Source of the DNA: Mobiluncus curtisii subsp. curtisii ATCC 35241
GTDB lineage: Bacteria; Actinomycetota; Actinomycetes; Actinomycetales; Actinomycetaceae
Reading direction: 5' to 3'
NCBI RefSeq assembly: GCF_000146285.1
Contig: NZ_GL385912.1
Location: 1,158,336 to 1,222,335, forward strand
DNA: 64,000 nucleotides
The translations under genes and the position numbers were made by a program. Under the pieces are notes generated by a model. The model was given only the letters and a program-made list of their open reading frames with translations. It did not search any database and was not told where the DNA came from. Each line of letters begins with the position of its first letter. Position 1 is the stretch's first letter. This document shows positions 34,451-43,632 of this stretch, piece by piece.

Positions 34451-35971
34451 ATGAAGATTTTTGATTCCGCCACGCATGAAGTTCGCGACTTTGTACCGGT
34501 CACACCGGGGAAAGTGGGGCTCTATCTGTGCGGACCAACTGTGCAAGGGGCTCCTCACCTGGGACATTTGCGCGCCGCGCTGAACTTCGACGTGCTGGTG
34601 CGGTGGTTGCGCCGGCGGGGATACGCGGTAACTTACGTGCGTAACGTCACGGACATTGACGACAAGATTTTGGCTAAATCAGCCGCTGCCGGCGTGCCGT
34701 GGTGGGAGCTGGCGGCACATTTCGAGCGGGAATTCGACTTTGCGTACCGGGCTTTGAACACCGTGCCCCCGACCGTGACCCCGCACGCTACCGGGCATAT
34801 TCCCCAACAGATTGCGCTGATTGAGCGCTTACTTGAGCGGGGTCACGCCTACAGCGACACGAACGGCAACGTGTACTTCTCGGTCACGTCCCTGCCGGAC
34901 TACGGCGCGCTGACGAACCAGCCGGTTAGCGAACTCGCTTCTACCGAGGACGAGTCCCAAATCGACACCGCCACCGAGACGGGCAAGCGCGACCCGCGTG
35001 ACTTTGCCCTGTGGAAAGCCGCAAAAGACGACGAACCCAGCGACGCGACTTGGGATGCGCCCTGGGGACGCGGGCGTCCCGGCTGGCACCTGGAGTGCTC
35101 AGCCATGAGCCAGGCCTATCTGGGCGACACGTTCGACATTCACGGCGGCGGGCTGGACCTGCGCTTTCCCCATCATGAAAACGAGATGGCACAGTCGCAC
35201 GGCGCGGGCTGGGGATTTGCCCGCTACTGGATGCACAACGCCTGGCTGACGCTTAAGGGCGAAAAAATGTCGAAGTCTGTCGGCAACGTAGTCGGGGTAC
35301 GCCGCCTGCTGGAGGATTGGGATCCGGCAGTGGTGCGGATGTCCGTGGTCACCACGCACTATCGGACGAATCTGGAATACTCCGAGGATTCCTTGAAGCA
35401 GGCGGCTTTGTTGTGGGACAAATTCACCAGTTTTCTCCTGCAAGTTCCTCGGTCCGTCCCGGCGGAGACGGCGGCTCCAGAGGTTCGCAATGTCTATGGC
35501 GACGTCAATCCAGACCTCGCCCGGCAACGCGAACTCGCTGCGGTCGAGTTACCTGATGACTTTGTGGCAGCTCTGGACGATGACCTGAATGTTCCCGGCG
35601 CTCTGCCCGCGCTGCACCGCACATTAAAAACCGGTAAAGCGGCTTTGAACAGCGGAGACACGACAGGCGCTCAGCAGGAAGCCCTGCAATTGCGCGCCAT
35701 GTTAGACGTGTTCGGTCTGGATCCACACGACCCGGCTTGGGTCGCGTCTGTATCCGCGGCCGAGACTCCTGGCACTGCGCCCAACCCCACAGAGACCCCA
35801 AACGACAGCCTAACAGCGCTGGTCACCGCCCTTTTGCAGCAGCGTGGTGAGGCGAAAGCGCAGCGAGATTGGGGTCGTGCCGACGCGATTCGTGACCTGT
35901 TGCAAACCCACGTCGCCCCGGTGGTGGACACCCCTGCCGGCGTCCAGTGCGGTTCGGTCACGTTCAGCTAG
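34451..35971 (+). CDS. cysS: Cysteinyl-tRNA synthetase
   Basis: 506-residue class I aminoacyl-tRNA synthetase. Zinc and substrate residues start with LCGPTVQG. The HIGH signature appears as HLGH (36-39), and KMSKS is at 272-276. The WHLECSAMS and FPHHENEMAQS blocks specific for CysRS are present, and a helical anticodon-binding domain follows. Length is a little above the usual 460-470 because of a Pro/Thr-rich insertion near residues 435-455. Probably leaderless. The neighbouring azlCD start 22 nt later. Confidence 0.96.
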   Translation: MKIFDSATHEVRDFVPVTPGKVGLYLCGPTVQGAPHLGHLRAALNFDVLVRWLRRRGYAVTYVRNVTDIDDKILAKSAAAGVPWWELAAHFEREFDFAYRALNTVPPTVTPHATGHIPQQIALIERLLERGHAYSDTNGNVYFSVTSLPDYGALTNQPVSELASTEDESQIDTATETGKRDPRDFALWKAAKDDEPSDATWDAPWGRGRPGWHLECSAMSQAYLGDTFDIHGGGLDLRFPHHENEMAQSHGAGWGFARYWMHNAWLTLKGEKMSKSVGNVVGVRRLLEDWDPAVVRMSVVTTHYRTNLEYSEDSLKQAALLWDKFTSFLLQVPRSVPAETAAPEVRNVYGDVNPDLARQRELAAVELPDDFVAALDDDLNVPGALPALHRTLKTGKAALNSGDTTGAQQEALQLRAMLDVFGLDPHDPAWVASVSAAETPGTAPNPTETPNDSLTALVTALLQQRGEAKAQRDWGRADAIRDLLQTHVAPVVDTPAGVQCGSVTFS

Positions 35972-35992
35972 TCTCGTGAAGCAGGTCAGACT

Positions 35993-36751
35993 GTGAAAAC
36001 ACACGATTTTACCGCGGGAATCAAGGCGGGACTTCCCATCGGGCTGGGCTATTTCGCAGTGTCCATCGCCATTGGTATTTATTGGGCACAGGGTCACTTG
36101 CCGCCACTCTCTTCGGCTATTTTTTCCCTCACTAATGTGTCCTCTACCGGTCAGTTTGCGGGCATATCTATCATTGCTGCCCACGGCGGTCTGGTGGAGC
36201 TAGCTATAACCACATTATTGGTGAATTTACGCTACCTGTTGATGAGCACCTCCCTGTCTCAACGCCTGACCAGCACCAACCCGCATCCAGTCGGGACCTG
36301 CAAGCGGATGTTGCTGGGGCTCGGCGTCACCGACGAGATTTATGCCATTAACATTGGTCGCGCCCATGTCGGTTTCGCTCATTATGCGGGTTCGATGATT
36401 CTGCCCTTTTTAGGCTGGGTCGGGGGTACTCTGGTCGGAGCGTTTGCCGGTACGGGGCTGCCTAAATCGGTCGAAAACGCGGCGGGGATTCTGCTCTATG
36501 CCATGTTTATCGCGATTGTCATCCCCCCGTTTAAACAGTCCTCGCGGGTAAAAATCGTGACCGCAATCGCAGCAGGGACTTCAATCACACTCACTTTTGC
36601 CCCCCTCGCGTCCCAGCTGTCCTTGGGCTGGCGCATCATTATCGCTACCTTGGTGGCAGCGGGACTAGGGGCCACGTTCTTTCCGCCCCAGGAGTCGGCA
36701 GCGAACCGGGATCATTCCGACAGCACAACCGGGAAAGCAGGGGAATCATGA
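35993..36751 (+). CDS. azlC: AzlC-family branched-chain amino acid exporter, large subunit
   Basis: 252 residues with about seven transmembrane helices and the AzlC signature region (GLPIGLGYFAVSIAIGI and the NLRYLLMSTSLSQ block). With AzlD it forms an exporter of branched-chain amino acids. The start is GTG 35993 with only a weak ribosome-binding sequence, 22 nt after cysS. The stop overlaps the azlD start by 4 nt (ATGA). Its charged C-terminus (from about 235) is cytoplasmic. Confidence 0.9.
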   Translation: MKTHDFTAGIKAGLPIGLGYFAVSIAIGIYWAQGHLPPLSSAIFSLTNVSSTGQFAGISIIAAHGGLVELAITTLLVNLRYLLMSTSLSQRLTSTNPHPVGTCKRMLLGLGVTDEIYAINIGRAHVGFAHYAGSMILPFLGWVGGTLVGAFAGTGLPKSVENAAGILLYAMFIAIVIPPFKQSSRVKIVTAIAAGTSITLTFAPLASQLSLGWRIIIATLVAAGLGATFFPPQESAANRDHSDSTTGKAGES

Positions 36752-37071
36752 GCTACATACCCGCGGCTATCCTGGTGACCGCGCTGGTCACCTATGCTTT
36801 GCGCACTCTGCCGCTGCTGGTGTTGCGCCGAGACATCAAGTCCCCCTGGGTGAATTCTTTCCTGTATTACGTGCCGTGGGCAGTATTGGCAGCCATGATT
36901 ATTCCCGCTGCTTTCCTGTCCACCGGTTCCTTGATTTCCGCAGTGTTGGGCATTGGGGTGGCACTGGTGCTGTCCTGGCGAGGACAGTCGCTGTTTGTTG
37001 TGGCTGTCGCGGCGGCGGTCACGGTGTGGGTGTGTGAGGTCGCACCAGGATTCCTGTCCGCGCTTTCGTGA
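36748..37071 (+). CDS. azlD: AzlD-family branched-chain amino acid exporter, small subunit
   Basis: 107 residues with about four transmembrane helices and the AzlD pattern (VTYALRTLPLLVLRRD near the N-terminus, FLYYVPWAVLAAMIIPA in the middle). Partner of AzlC; the ATGA overlap gives translational coupling. Length is typical for the family. Confidence 0.9.
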   Translation: MSYIPAAILVTALVTYALRTLPLLVLRRDIKSPWVNSFLYYVPWAVLAAMIIPAAFLSTGSLISAVLGIGVALVLSWRGQSLFVVAVAAAVTVWVCEVAPGFLSALS

Positions 37072-37149
37072 ATTCGCTAATGCCCCGCCACGCCAGAAAC
37101 CAGGACCAAATGCCCTGTTACAGGCAAACCGCTGTGGAAGAATGAAACT

Positions 37150-37884
37150 ATGACATACAAACTTGTGTTGCTCCGCCACGGCGAGAGCGAATGGAATGCA
37201 AAAAACCTGTTTACCGGGTGGGTTGACGTGCCTTTGAGTGAAAAGGGGCGCGCCGAAGCTACCCACGGCGGTGAGCTGCTTAAGAAGGAAGGCATCCTGC
37301 CTGACGTCTTACACACTTCCCTGCTGCGCCGCGCGATTATGACCGCTAACTTGGCATTGGACGCGTGCAACCGGCACTGGATTCCGGTGCACCGCTCGTG
37401 GAGATTGAACGAACGGCACTACGGTGCCCTGCAGGGCTTGAACAAGAAAGCTATCCGCGATGAATACGGCGAGGATTTGTTCATGCAGTGGCGCCGTTCC
37501 TATGACGTGCCGCCGCCCCAGATTGAACTCGGTTCCGAGTTTAGCCAGGACGCCGATCCACGTTACGCCGGCGAGCCGATTCCGCGGGCGGAATGTCTCA
37601 AGGACGTGCTGGAACGTGCTCTGCCCTACTGGAAGGATGCAGTCATCCCAGACCTTAAGACCGGCAAGACCGTCATGGTGGCAGCCCACGGCAACTCGCT
37701 GCGCGCCATTGTGAAGCACTTGGATTCCATCAGCGATGATGAGATTTCGGGTCTGAACATTCCCACCGGGATTCCGCTGTACTACGAGCTGGGCGAAGAC
37801 TTTAAGCCTGTCTCGCACGGTCGCTACCTGGATCCGGATGCAGCCGCCAATGCGATTAAAGCAGTGGCGAATCAGGGCAAATAG
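37150..37884 (+). CDS. gpmA: 2,3-bisphosphoglycerate-dependent phosphoglycerate mutase
   Basis: 244-residue GpmA, which interconverts 3- and 2-phosphoglycerate in glycolysis. The phosphohistidine motif is [10 protein letters not shown] (His11), followed by [15 protein letters not shown]. The [15 protein letters not shown] block and the second catalytic His in [10 protein letters not shown] are present. Family-typical length. ATG 37150 with GGAAGA 8 nt upstream. Followed by a strong terminator. Confidence 0.96.
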   Translation: MTYKLVLLRHGESEWNAKNLFTGWVDVPLSEKGRAEATHGGELLKKEGILPDVLHTSLLRRAIMTANLALDACNRHWIPVHRSWRLNERHYGALQGLNKKAIRDEYGEDLFMQWRRSYDVPPPQIELGSEFSQDADPRYAGEPIPRAECLKDVLERALPYWKDAVIPDLKTGKTVMVAAHGNSLRAIVKHLDSISDDEISGLNIPTGIPLYYELGEDFKPVSHGRYLDPDAAANAIKAVANQGK

Positions 37885-37902
37885 TCCCTCAAACAACTGT
37901 TT

Positions 37903-37936
37903 GGGGCGCTTCGGTCTGCCGAGGCGCCCCATTTTT
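37903..37936 (+). terminator. Rho-independent terminator of gpmA
   Basis: GGGGCGCTTCGG pairs with CCGAGGCGCCCC (12 bp with one G-T wobble, 4-nt loop), followed by ATTTTT. The next 217 bp (37937-38153) hold no gene I can support. Confidence 0.88.
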
Positions 37937-38153
37937 GTGGCTCGTGGGTGGTTTGCGGAGCGGGCTGGAGGTTCCGCGGTCCCATTCACCCGGTCAGCGT
38001 GTGACGCAGAAGGTCGGTGGGTCAGGCTAGTGGGAGACGTCGCTCACCGGTCGGTCTGGAGTTTGCTCGGATCCGCCTGCGGGGCCGCGCAAACCCGGAA
38101 ACATACCGGGAGTGTCGCCACTTTTCCGCGAGTTTCCCGGCGTGTCGCGGATT

Positions 38154-38387
38154 CTAGAATTCGGTACCCCGCGACGGTTCTGCCAGAATCCCACGACGCG
38201 ACACTTCATAGACCGGAGGATCCAGCAGTTCCGCCTCAGTTCCGTGCAAAGCCGCCAAATCCGCAGCTTGTGAAGCCACCACCCGACGCGCCGCCCGGAC
38301 TGCTTTTCGTTTCACCGGAGCGTTTGTTAGGTCAATGCCTTGTTTCTTTTTACGCCCGGACTTCTTTTTTCTCTTCGGTTCAATCAT
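38154..38387 (-). CDS. Small basic hypothetical protein
   Basis: 77 residues. The first 16 are very basic (KRKKKSGRKKKQ), and the rest is a probable amphipathic helix followed by a mixed tail. No family recognised. The start is supported by GAGGT about 5 nt before the ATG at 38387. It is divergent from carD across 139 bp. The basic N-terminus suggests nucleic-acid contact (inference only). Confidence 0.5.
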   Translation of the reverse strand: MIEPKRKKKSGRKKKQGIDLTNAPVKRKAVRAARRVVASQAADLAALHGTEAELLDPPVYEVSRRGILAEPSRGTEF

Positions 38388-38461
38388 TGTTACCTCGGTA
38401 AATTATCGTGCATTGGCGGGCTTTTTTCGCACCATTGCGCCAAAAGAGGACACACTTTTAA

Positions 38462-38491
38462 TTGCTCTTTACCACAAAATTGTGATAAGAT
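38462..38491 (+). promoter_or_regulatory. Probable carD promoter overlapping an inverted repeat
   Basis: TTGCTC (38462-38467) and TAAGAT (38486-38491), 18 bp apart, are a plausible -35/-10. The inverted repeat TTACCACA / AAAT / TGTGATAA (38469-38488, 7 of 8 pairs) lies between them and could be an operator. Confidence 0.45.
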
Positions 38492-38526
38492 AAGTATATC
38501 CACCTCAAAAACGGGAGATTTTCAAT

Positions 38527-39009
38527 ATGACATTTAAGGTTGGAGAAACCGTCGTTTATCCCCATCATGGGGCTGCCACGATCGAAGAGATCATAACCCG
38601 AGTTATTGGAGGTGTGGAACGCGAATATCTCAAGCTCCGTGTAGCCCAAGGCGACCTCACCATCCAGATTCCATCCGAAAACGTCGAGATGGTTGGCGTC
38701 CGCGACGTCGTTGACGAAGCCGGACTGGAACACGTCTTTGAGGTGCTGCGCGCCAAAAAGACCGACGAGCCGTCCAACTGGTCGCGTCGCTACAAAGCCA
38801 ACGTGGAAAAAATCGCTACCGGCGACGTGGTAAAAGTTGCCGAAGTCGTGCGTGACCTGTCCCGCAGGGACTCGAACCGTGGACTATCCGCCGGTGAAAA
38901 GCGGATGTTGACCAAGGCACGTCAGATTCTGGTTTCCGAACTGGCATTGGCTGAAAAGACCAATGAAGAGGACGCTTCGCTGCGTCTGGACGAAGTCTTG
39001 GCTTCCTAA
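38527..39009 (+). CDS. carD: CarD-family RNA polymerase-binding regulator
   Basis: 160 residues. The N-terminal Tudor-like RNA-polymerase interaction domain ([17 protein letters not shown]...REYLKLRV) and the helical DNA-binding C-terminal domain are both present. The conserved Trp is in [12 protein letters not shown]. CarD stabilises the open complex at many promoters and is essential in mycobacteria. Family-typical length. In most Actinobacteria ispD and ispF follow; here a perfect terminator and a minus-strand DUF1538/P-II operon separate carD from ispD. Confidence 0.96.
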   Translation: MTFKVGETVVYPHHGAATIEEIITRVIGGVEREYLKLRVAQGDLTIQIPSENVEMVGVRDVVDEAGLEHVFEVLRAKKTDEPSNWSRRYKANVEKIATGDVVKVAEVVRDLSRRDSNRGLSAGEKRMLTKARQILVSELALAEKTNEEDASLRLDEVLAS

Positions 39010-39027
39010 AACACCATAACTTTTACA

Positions 39028-39067
39028 AATAATAGTTGGAGGAAAACCTCCAACTATTATTTTTTGT
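39028..39067. terminator. Bidirectional terminator between carD and the P-II operon
   Basis: AATAATAGTTGGAGG pairs perfectly with CCTCCAACTATTATT (15 bp, loop AAAA), with a T-run after it on the plus strand. The A-rich left flank gives T residues on the minus strand, so it can serve both carD and the converging operon. Confidence 0.92.
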
Positions 39068-39098
39068 CCGCTGCGCCCGTTTGTAGGCTGTGCCTACC

Positions 39099-39410
39099 CT
39101 ACTCGGTCGGTTGGTAAAGTCCGCGCACGCGGGTCGTATTTTGCACGAAAACAATACCGTTTCCGGGCTGGCGCAAATCCAAAGTCTCGTAAATCGTATC
39201 CACAATCTGCGGGGTATTCGCCTGGTCAGCCAAAATCATCACCAACTCTTTTTCCGGTTCGATACCCATCCCAAACAGGGTAGCGGTTTCGTGAACCCCG
39301 GAACCGCGCGCATTAATAATCGTCCCACCGTGCGAGCCAGCCTGCACCGCCGCGTCGATAACCTCTTCGGCGTGGCCTTTTTCCACAATGGTCAATATCG
39401 CCTGAATCAT
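39099..39410 (-). CDS. P-II-like single-domain protein
   Basis: 103-residue ferredoxin-like P-II fold. The start IQAILTIVEKGHAEEVIDAA, the GSHGGTIINARGSG glycine-rich segment, GIEPEKELVMILAD, and the C-terminal RQPGNGIVFVQNTTRVRGL follow P-II/GlnB topology. The classical uridylylated tyrosine of the T-loop is not evident, so it is likely a P-II-like sensor of nucleotides or metabolites rather than true GlnB. Last gene of the DUF1538 operon; its ATG overlaps the preceding stop by 4 nt. Confidence 0.85.
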   Translation of the reverse strand: MIQAILTIVEKGHAEEVIDAAVQAGSHGGTIINARGSGVHETATLFGMGIEPEKELVMILADQANTPQIVDTIYETLDLRQPGNGIVFVQNTTRVRGLYQPTE

Positions 39411-41041
39411 GAGTTTTCCTTCTTTCCGTGGCTGGTATCATCCAGTTGATGCCCTGCCGCGAGGGCAGCAGCGCGGGGGGTGGAGTTTGCACAAGTGGTG
39501 GGGGACGCGAGAGCGTCGTCGTCCTCAGTCGGGGCGGGGCTCGCCCACGGGTCTTTGGCACGCAAGTTCGTCCGGCGCCGGGCACGAGCCTGGAACACGA
39601 CACCGAGCAGCTGAATCACAATCGGAGGCATCAACGCGACCATAGTGATGAGCCCCAGACCATCCTCCACCACATCCGCTGTGGGCGTGCCGGCAGCTGC
39701 ACCCTGCGCAAAAGCCAACACAAACGTGGTCAACATCGGTCCGGGCGCCACCCCGCCACCGTCAAAAGCCAGCCCGCCGAACAGTTCTGAAGACACAAAC
39801 GTCAGCCCGACCGCCACCAGGTATCCCGGCAGCAGCAGGTGCCACAGCTCTAAACTGGGCACTACCAGGCGCAACGTAGACAGCAGTACTGCCAAGCCTA
39901 CACCTAGTGCCATCGCTGCCATCACCGCAGAGGCACGCACCGAACCCGAAGTGACCTCCTGGACCTGCTCCGTCAGGACGTGCACTGCCGGTTCTGCCAA
40001 CACCGCCAGGAAACCCAGCGCGAAAGCAATGGTCAGCAGTAACGGCGCGCTGCCGTGAAGTGCCAAGCTCACCCCGATAGTGCGCCCCACATCCATGAAA
40101 CCACCATTGGCGCCGGTCAGGAAGAAAGTCAGCCCCAAAAACGCCATGACGATACCCGCAATGACGCTTCGACGCACGGACTTGTGCAGTTTGAAAACCG
40201 TGACGTTTCCAATCAAAAACAGCGCCAAAAGCGGAGCGAGAGCGAGACTGACACTGCGGGCTTCCATCGGGAAATGCCGCACCAGCGGTTCAAATAAATG
40301 GGTAGTGTCAGGGGTCAGGGTCGGTCCAGTGCTCGGCAGAGTGCCCAAGTGCAGCAAGATAGACGTGATTTGCAGCGCCAGAATCGCCCCTACACAAGCA
40401 ATCGCCACCAGCCCGAAAGCGTCCGATTCGCTACGCGCCGAGTCACGTTTCAGGGACGCCACCCCGGTCGCGAAAGCCAACACGACCGGCACCGTGAGCG
40501 GTCCGGTAGTGGCACCGGAGGCGTCGAAAGCAATCGCCAGATATTGCATCGGAGCTACCAACGCCAGCAACGCCACCAGCGCATAAGACCCCAGCAGCAC
40601 CCAGCGCAGTTTCCAGCCTCGCAGAATCCGCACCATGCCCAGACACAGCAATACTGCCAGCCCAGCTGAAACCACCACAATCAGCAGGATGGAGGACACG
40701 ACTCCGCTGGTCAGCGTGTTGACCTGCGCCGCATAGATGAGAATATCCGGCTCTGCCATGGTCAACAGGAAACCCAGCACAAACGTGACGGTCATGACCA
40801 CCGTCACCCGTCCGGACTTCACCACGGTAGAGGACATAATCCGTCCAATAGGGGCGATACCAACCTCGACCCCCAGCAAAAACAGCGACAGTCCGACGAT
40901 AACCGCGACGGCACCCAATCCGAAACGTGGCAGCAGCACGCCCGGCAAGGGAACTACTGTGAGATGCATCAGCACCACAACACCGGCAATGGGCAGGACC
41001 GATTTGGTCGTTTCCCAGAGCTTTGCGGTTAAGGTATTCAT
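39407..41041 (-). CDS. DUF1538 multi-pass membrane protein (second copy)
   Basis: 544 residues with about twelve hydrophobic helices in two similar halves. Each half contains the DUF1538 pattern: LFLLGVEVGIAPIGRIM, YLAIAFDASGATTGPLTVPVVLA in half one, and GGFMDVGRTIGVSLA then GGVAPGPMLTTFVLAFAQGAA in half two. It looks like a transporter by shape; substrate unknown. The hydrophilic tail (from about 490) is longer than in the first copy. It starts immediately after the tandem P-II gene stop (no gap). P-II-like proteins on both sides suggest that they gate it (inference). Confidence 0.88.
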   Translation of the reverse strand: MNTLTAKLWETTKSVLPIAGVVVLMHLTVVPLPGVLLPRFGLGAVAVIVGLSLFLLGVEVGIAPIGRIMSSTVVKSGRVTVVMTVTFVLGFLLTMAEPDILIYAAQVNTLTSGVVSSILLIVVVSAGLAVLLCLGMVRILRGWKLRWVLLGSYALVALLALVAPMQYLAIAFDASGATTGPLTVPVVLAFATGVASLKRDSARSESDAFGLVAIACVGAILALQITSILLHLGTLPSTGPTLTPDTTHLFEPLVRHFPMEARSVSLALAPLLALFLIGNVTVFKLHKSVRRSVIAGIVMAFLGLTFFLTGANGGFMDVGRTIGVSLALHGSAPLLLTIAFALGFLAVLAEPAVHVLTEQVQEVTSGSVRASAVMAAMALGVGLAVLLSTLRLVVPSLELWHLLLPGYLVAVGLTFVSSELFGGLAFDGGGVAPGPMLTTFVLAFAQGAAAGTPTADVVEDGLGLITMVALMPPIVIQLLGVVFQARARRRTNLRAKDPWASPAPTEDDDALASPTTCANSTPRAAALAAGHQLDDTSHGKKENS

Positions 41042-41719
41042 CTATGCTCCCTGGTACAGCCCGCTGACGGCAACCACATTTTGGGTGAAAAGGATACCGT
41101 GGTTCGGTTTTTCCAAATCGAGACGCTGGTCGATGGCTTCCTCTATCTGAGGGGCAGTCTGGGCAGGGGCGAGCATAAATACAATGTCTTTTTCCGGTTC
41201 GATTTCCATGCCCAGCACCAGTTCGGTTTGGGCTACTCCCGAGCCGCGTCCGGCGATGATAGTACCTCCGCGAGAGCCGGCACTTTGCGCCGCCTCAACT
41301 ACGTCTTCCGCCCGACCGTGCTCCACGATTGTGGTGATGAGTTGCCACTGTGTAGGTTCCGTGGCGTGATCTGCGGGGGGTTCGGGCCAACGTTCGATGG
41401 CGGACGTTCCCGCGATACCCTCCATTTCAACCGCAAAAGCGATACCCCGGTTGGGTTTCTCGAAATGGAAACGTTTTGCCAGGGCGCCCATCGCGGTTTT
41501 GGCAGTAGCGGTGTCCGCTCCCATGATGAGGACTTCTTTGCGGGAATCCACCACGCCGATAGCGTTGAGCCACTTATTTTTGATGGTGCCCCGTCCCAGC
41601 ATCACCGTCGCGCCACGAATCCCGTGTTTTTTCGCCTCAGCAATAACTTTGGAGGCCATCTGGTCATTGACCACCACGTACAGTAACACGGCGTCTTTGT
41701 GCCAGTCTTTCTCAAGCAT
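41042..41719 (-). CDS. Tandem P-II-like fusion protein
   Basis: 225 residues with two P-II-like domains. Domain 1 (about 10-100: AVLLYVVVNDQMASKVIAEAKKHG...GATVMLGRG) and domain 2 (about 123-225: WQLITTIVEHGRAEDVVEAAQSAG...GGTIIAGRGSG...PNHGILFTQNVVAVSGLY) are joined by a Pro-rich linker. Domain 2 closely resembles the single-domain protein at 39099-39410. P-II proteins act as trimers, so a tandem form could make mixed or pseudo-hexameric assemblies. ATG 41719 with AAGGAAGG upstream; overlaps the first DUF1538 gene by 8 nt. Confidence 0.86.
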   Translation of the reverse strand: MLEKDWHKDAVLLYVVVNDQMASKVIAEAKKHGIRGATVMLGRGTIKNKWLNAIGVVDSRKEVLIMGADTATAKTAMGALAKRFHFEKPNRGIAFAVEMEGIAGTSAIERWPEPPADHATEPTQWQLITTIVEHGRAEDVVEAAQSAGSRGGTIIAGRGSGVAQTELVLGMEIEPEKDIVFMLAPAQTAPQIEEAIDQRLDLEKPNHGILFTQNVVAVSGLYQGA

Positions 41720-43208
41720 GGGAAACCTTCCTTGTCTTAGAAGAATATATTAGTCCGAGAATTTGAATGGTAATCAGCGGCGTCATGGCTACCGTGGCAA
41801 TCACTCCCAGTCCGTCCACCACCACATTTGCCCCCGGCGTCCCCGCTGCCGCCCCCTGGGCAAAAGCTAGGACGAAAGTGGCAGTCATCGGACCGGACGC
41901 CACCCCGCCAGAATCAAAAGCGATACCGGTAAACAGCGACGGGGCGTAACGCATCATCACGATTGCCACGGCATATCCCGGCAACAGGATGTGCCACAGC
42001 TCCAGTGTGGGCACCAGGACCCGCGCAGTAGACAGCACGACCGCCACGCCCACCCCTAGTGCCAGCGAGAACATCACCGCTTTGCGGCGCACCGCCCCTG
42101 CCGTAACATCCTCTACCTGATCCATCAGCACATAAACTGCCGGCTCCGCCAGAATCGTCACTATCCCCAGCAGGAATGCCACTGCCAGCAGCAGGGCGGG
42201 AGGCTGGTTAGCTGCCAACGTTTCGCCAATGGTACGCCCCACGTCCATGAAGCCCGCGTTGACCCCGGTCAAGAAAACCACCAATCCGGCATAGGAAAAC
42301 ACGAGGCCCCAGATGATACGGCGCAGTTTCGCCACGTTCAAGGGGAAAAACTTTGCCACAGCACCCACCACGAATGCGGTCAGAATCGGAGCCAGTCCGA
42401 GCGCCACATCGCGAACCTGACGCGGAGCTTCTTGTGCCAACGCCGCAAGGGGACTGAGATCCAACACTTCCGGGGCAGGAATGTCACGAGGAATCTGACC
42501 CAGTTGAAATATGACCGCAGTGACCAACACTGCCAAAATTGCCCCCGCGGAAGCAATCCCCACCAGCCCAAACGCATCGGCTTCTCCGCTGCGGGAATCC
42601 TTTTTCATCGCGGAGACGCCTGCCGCCATCGCCAAGATGAACGGCACAGTCAATGCCCCGGTAGTGGCGCCGGAAGCATCGAAAGAAATTGCGAGGTACT
42701 CAGTGGGGGCAAAAAATCCCAGGACCGCCACCAAAATGTAGGCACCCAGGAGGATAAATTTCAAGGGAACGGAACGGATGATGCGGACCATTCCGATGGT
42801 CAGGAGCACCGCTATCCCCAAGCTCACCACCAGCACCAAAAAGAGCTTGCCCAGCATTCCGCCGGTAATCAGCTCCACTTGACCGCCATATATGTGCAGG
42901 TCAGGCTCAGCAACTGAAACAAACAGACCCAGCACAAAAGTCGCTGCTATCACGACTGCGAGCTTGCCGGATCGAGCGATAGCGTGACCCAGCAGCTGCC
43001 CGATGGGGGTCAGACCAATATCCACTCCCAGCAGGAATATCGCCAGCCCCACGATTATGGCTAACGTGCCCAAGGCGAAACGTGCCGGCAGTGAGCCTTC
43101 CAAGGGAACCAGCGTGAGTGCCAAAATCACGACAATGCCCACAATCGGTGTCACAGAGAACAGCGTCTCTTTTAACTTTCGCAGCGGGGCAGAAAAATCA
43201 GCAAGCAA
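41712..43208 (-). CDS. DUF1538 multi-pass membrane protein (first copy)
   Basis: 498 residues, about twelve hydrophobic helices, two DUF1538 halves as in the second copy (LFLLGVDIGLTPIGQLLG, LAISFDASGATTGALTVPFILA, GFMDVGRTIGETLA, FDSGGVASGPMTATFVLAFAQGAA). The start is TTG 43208, chosen because GGAGGA lies 7 nt before it and no better start fits. It opens the four-gene operon DUF1538, tandem P-II, DUF1538, P-II. The two DUF1538 proteins are clearly paralogues, so the unit looks like a duplicated transporter-plus-sensor module. Confidence 0.88.
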   Translation of the reverse strand: MLADFSAPLRKLKETLFSVTPIVGIVVILALTLVPLEGSLPARFALGTLAIIVGLAIFLLGVDIGLTPIGQLLGHAIARSGKLAVVIAATFVLGLFVSVAEPDLHIYGGQVELITGGMLGKLFLVLVVSLGIAVLLTIGMVRIIRSVPLKFILLGAYILVAVLGFFAPTEYLAISFDASGATTGALTVPFILAMAAGVSAMKKDSRSGEADAFGLVGIASAGAILAVLVTAVIFQLGQIPRDIPAPEVLDLSPLAALAQEAPRQVRDVALGLAPILTAFVVGAVAKFFPLNVAKLRRIIWGLVFSYAGLVVFLTGVNAGFMDVGRTIGETLAANQPPALLLAVAFLLGIVTILAEPAVYVLMDQVEDVTAGAVRRKAVMFSLALGVGVAVVLSTARVLVPTLELWHILLPGYAVAIVMMRYAPSLFTGIAFDSGGVASGPMTATFVLAFAQGAAAGTPGANVVVDGLGVIATVAMTPLITIQILGLIYSSKTRKVSHA

Positions 43209-43345
43209 CTTGGCTCCTCCATAGGGGCGGTTTTATGCCAGCCTATCAAGTTATTCCGCCAAAAAGTATCGCTCCGGCAGCGCGAGGTCTGGCGGCGCTC
43301 GGGGGGATGCCTCCGCCACCGCCCTCGCGTAAAACCGGCTTGTAT

Positions 43346-43474
43346 TGCACGAATGACCGATTTCACGCCGATAAGTGCGGGCTCCACGCAACTAGAATTG
43401 CTATAACCTGCAGGTTTAGAAAACCGGGACTCAATGATGGTCCAAATTCTGGGTTGAAATCGGTCGTTAGTGCA
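43346..43474. repeat. MITE-like element, copy 2
   Basis: 129 bp with terminal inverted repeats TGCACGAATGACCGATTTCA (43346-43365) and TGAAATCGGTCGTTAGTGCA (43455-43474), 18 of 20 matching. Same ends and core as 34274-34401. It lies between the DUF1538 operon start and ispD. Confidence 0.85.
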
Positions 43475-43598
43475 ACTATTCCGAAAAACCACAGAAGTTT
43501 TCACACCTAAACATGGCAGAAAATCCGGAGCATAGACACCGATTTCGGGCAACATAATCTGGGGATACTCGCTGGGTTGTGAATATAAGGTGGGATTC

Positions 43599-43632
43599 GG
43601 GCAGTAGCTGCCATTATTGGCAGCTACTGCCC
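43599..43632. other. Long perfect hairpin in the 43.2-43.8-kb intergenic region
   Basis: GGGCAGTAGCTGCC and GGCAGCTACTGCCC form a perfect 14-bp stem with loop ATTATT. No gene ends nearby on the plus strand, and no T-run follows, so it is not an obvious terminator. The rest of 43209-43803, apart from the MITE-like copy, shows no gene. Confidence 0.6.

Noticed and set aside
37838..38401. 187-codon plus-strand ORF after gpmA
   Set aside because: Begins inside gpmA, runs through the terminator and opposite a better-supported small gene.
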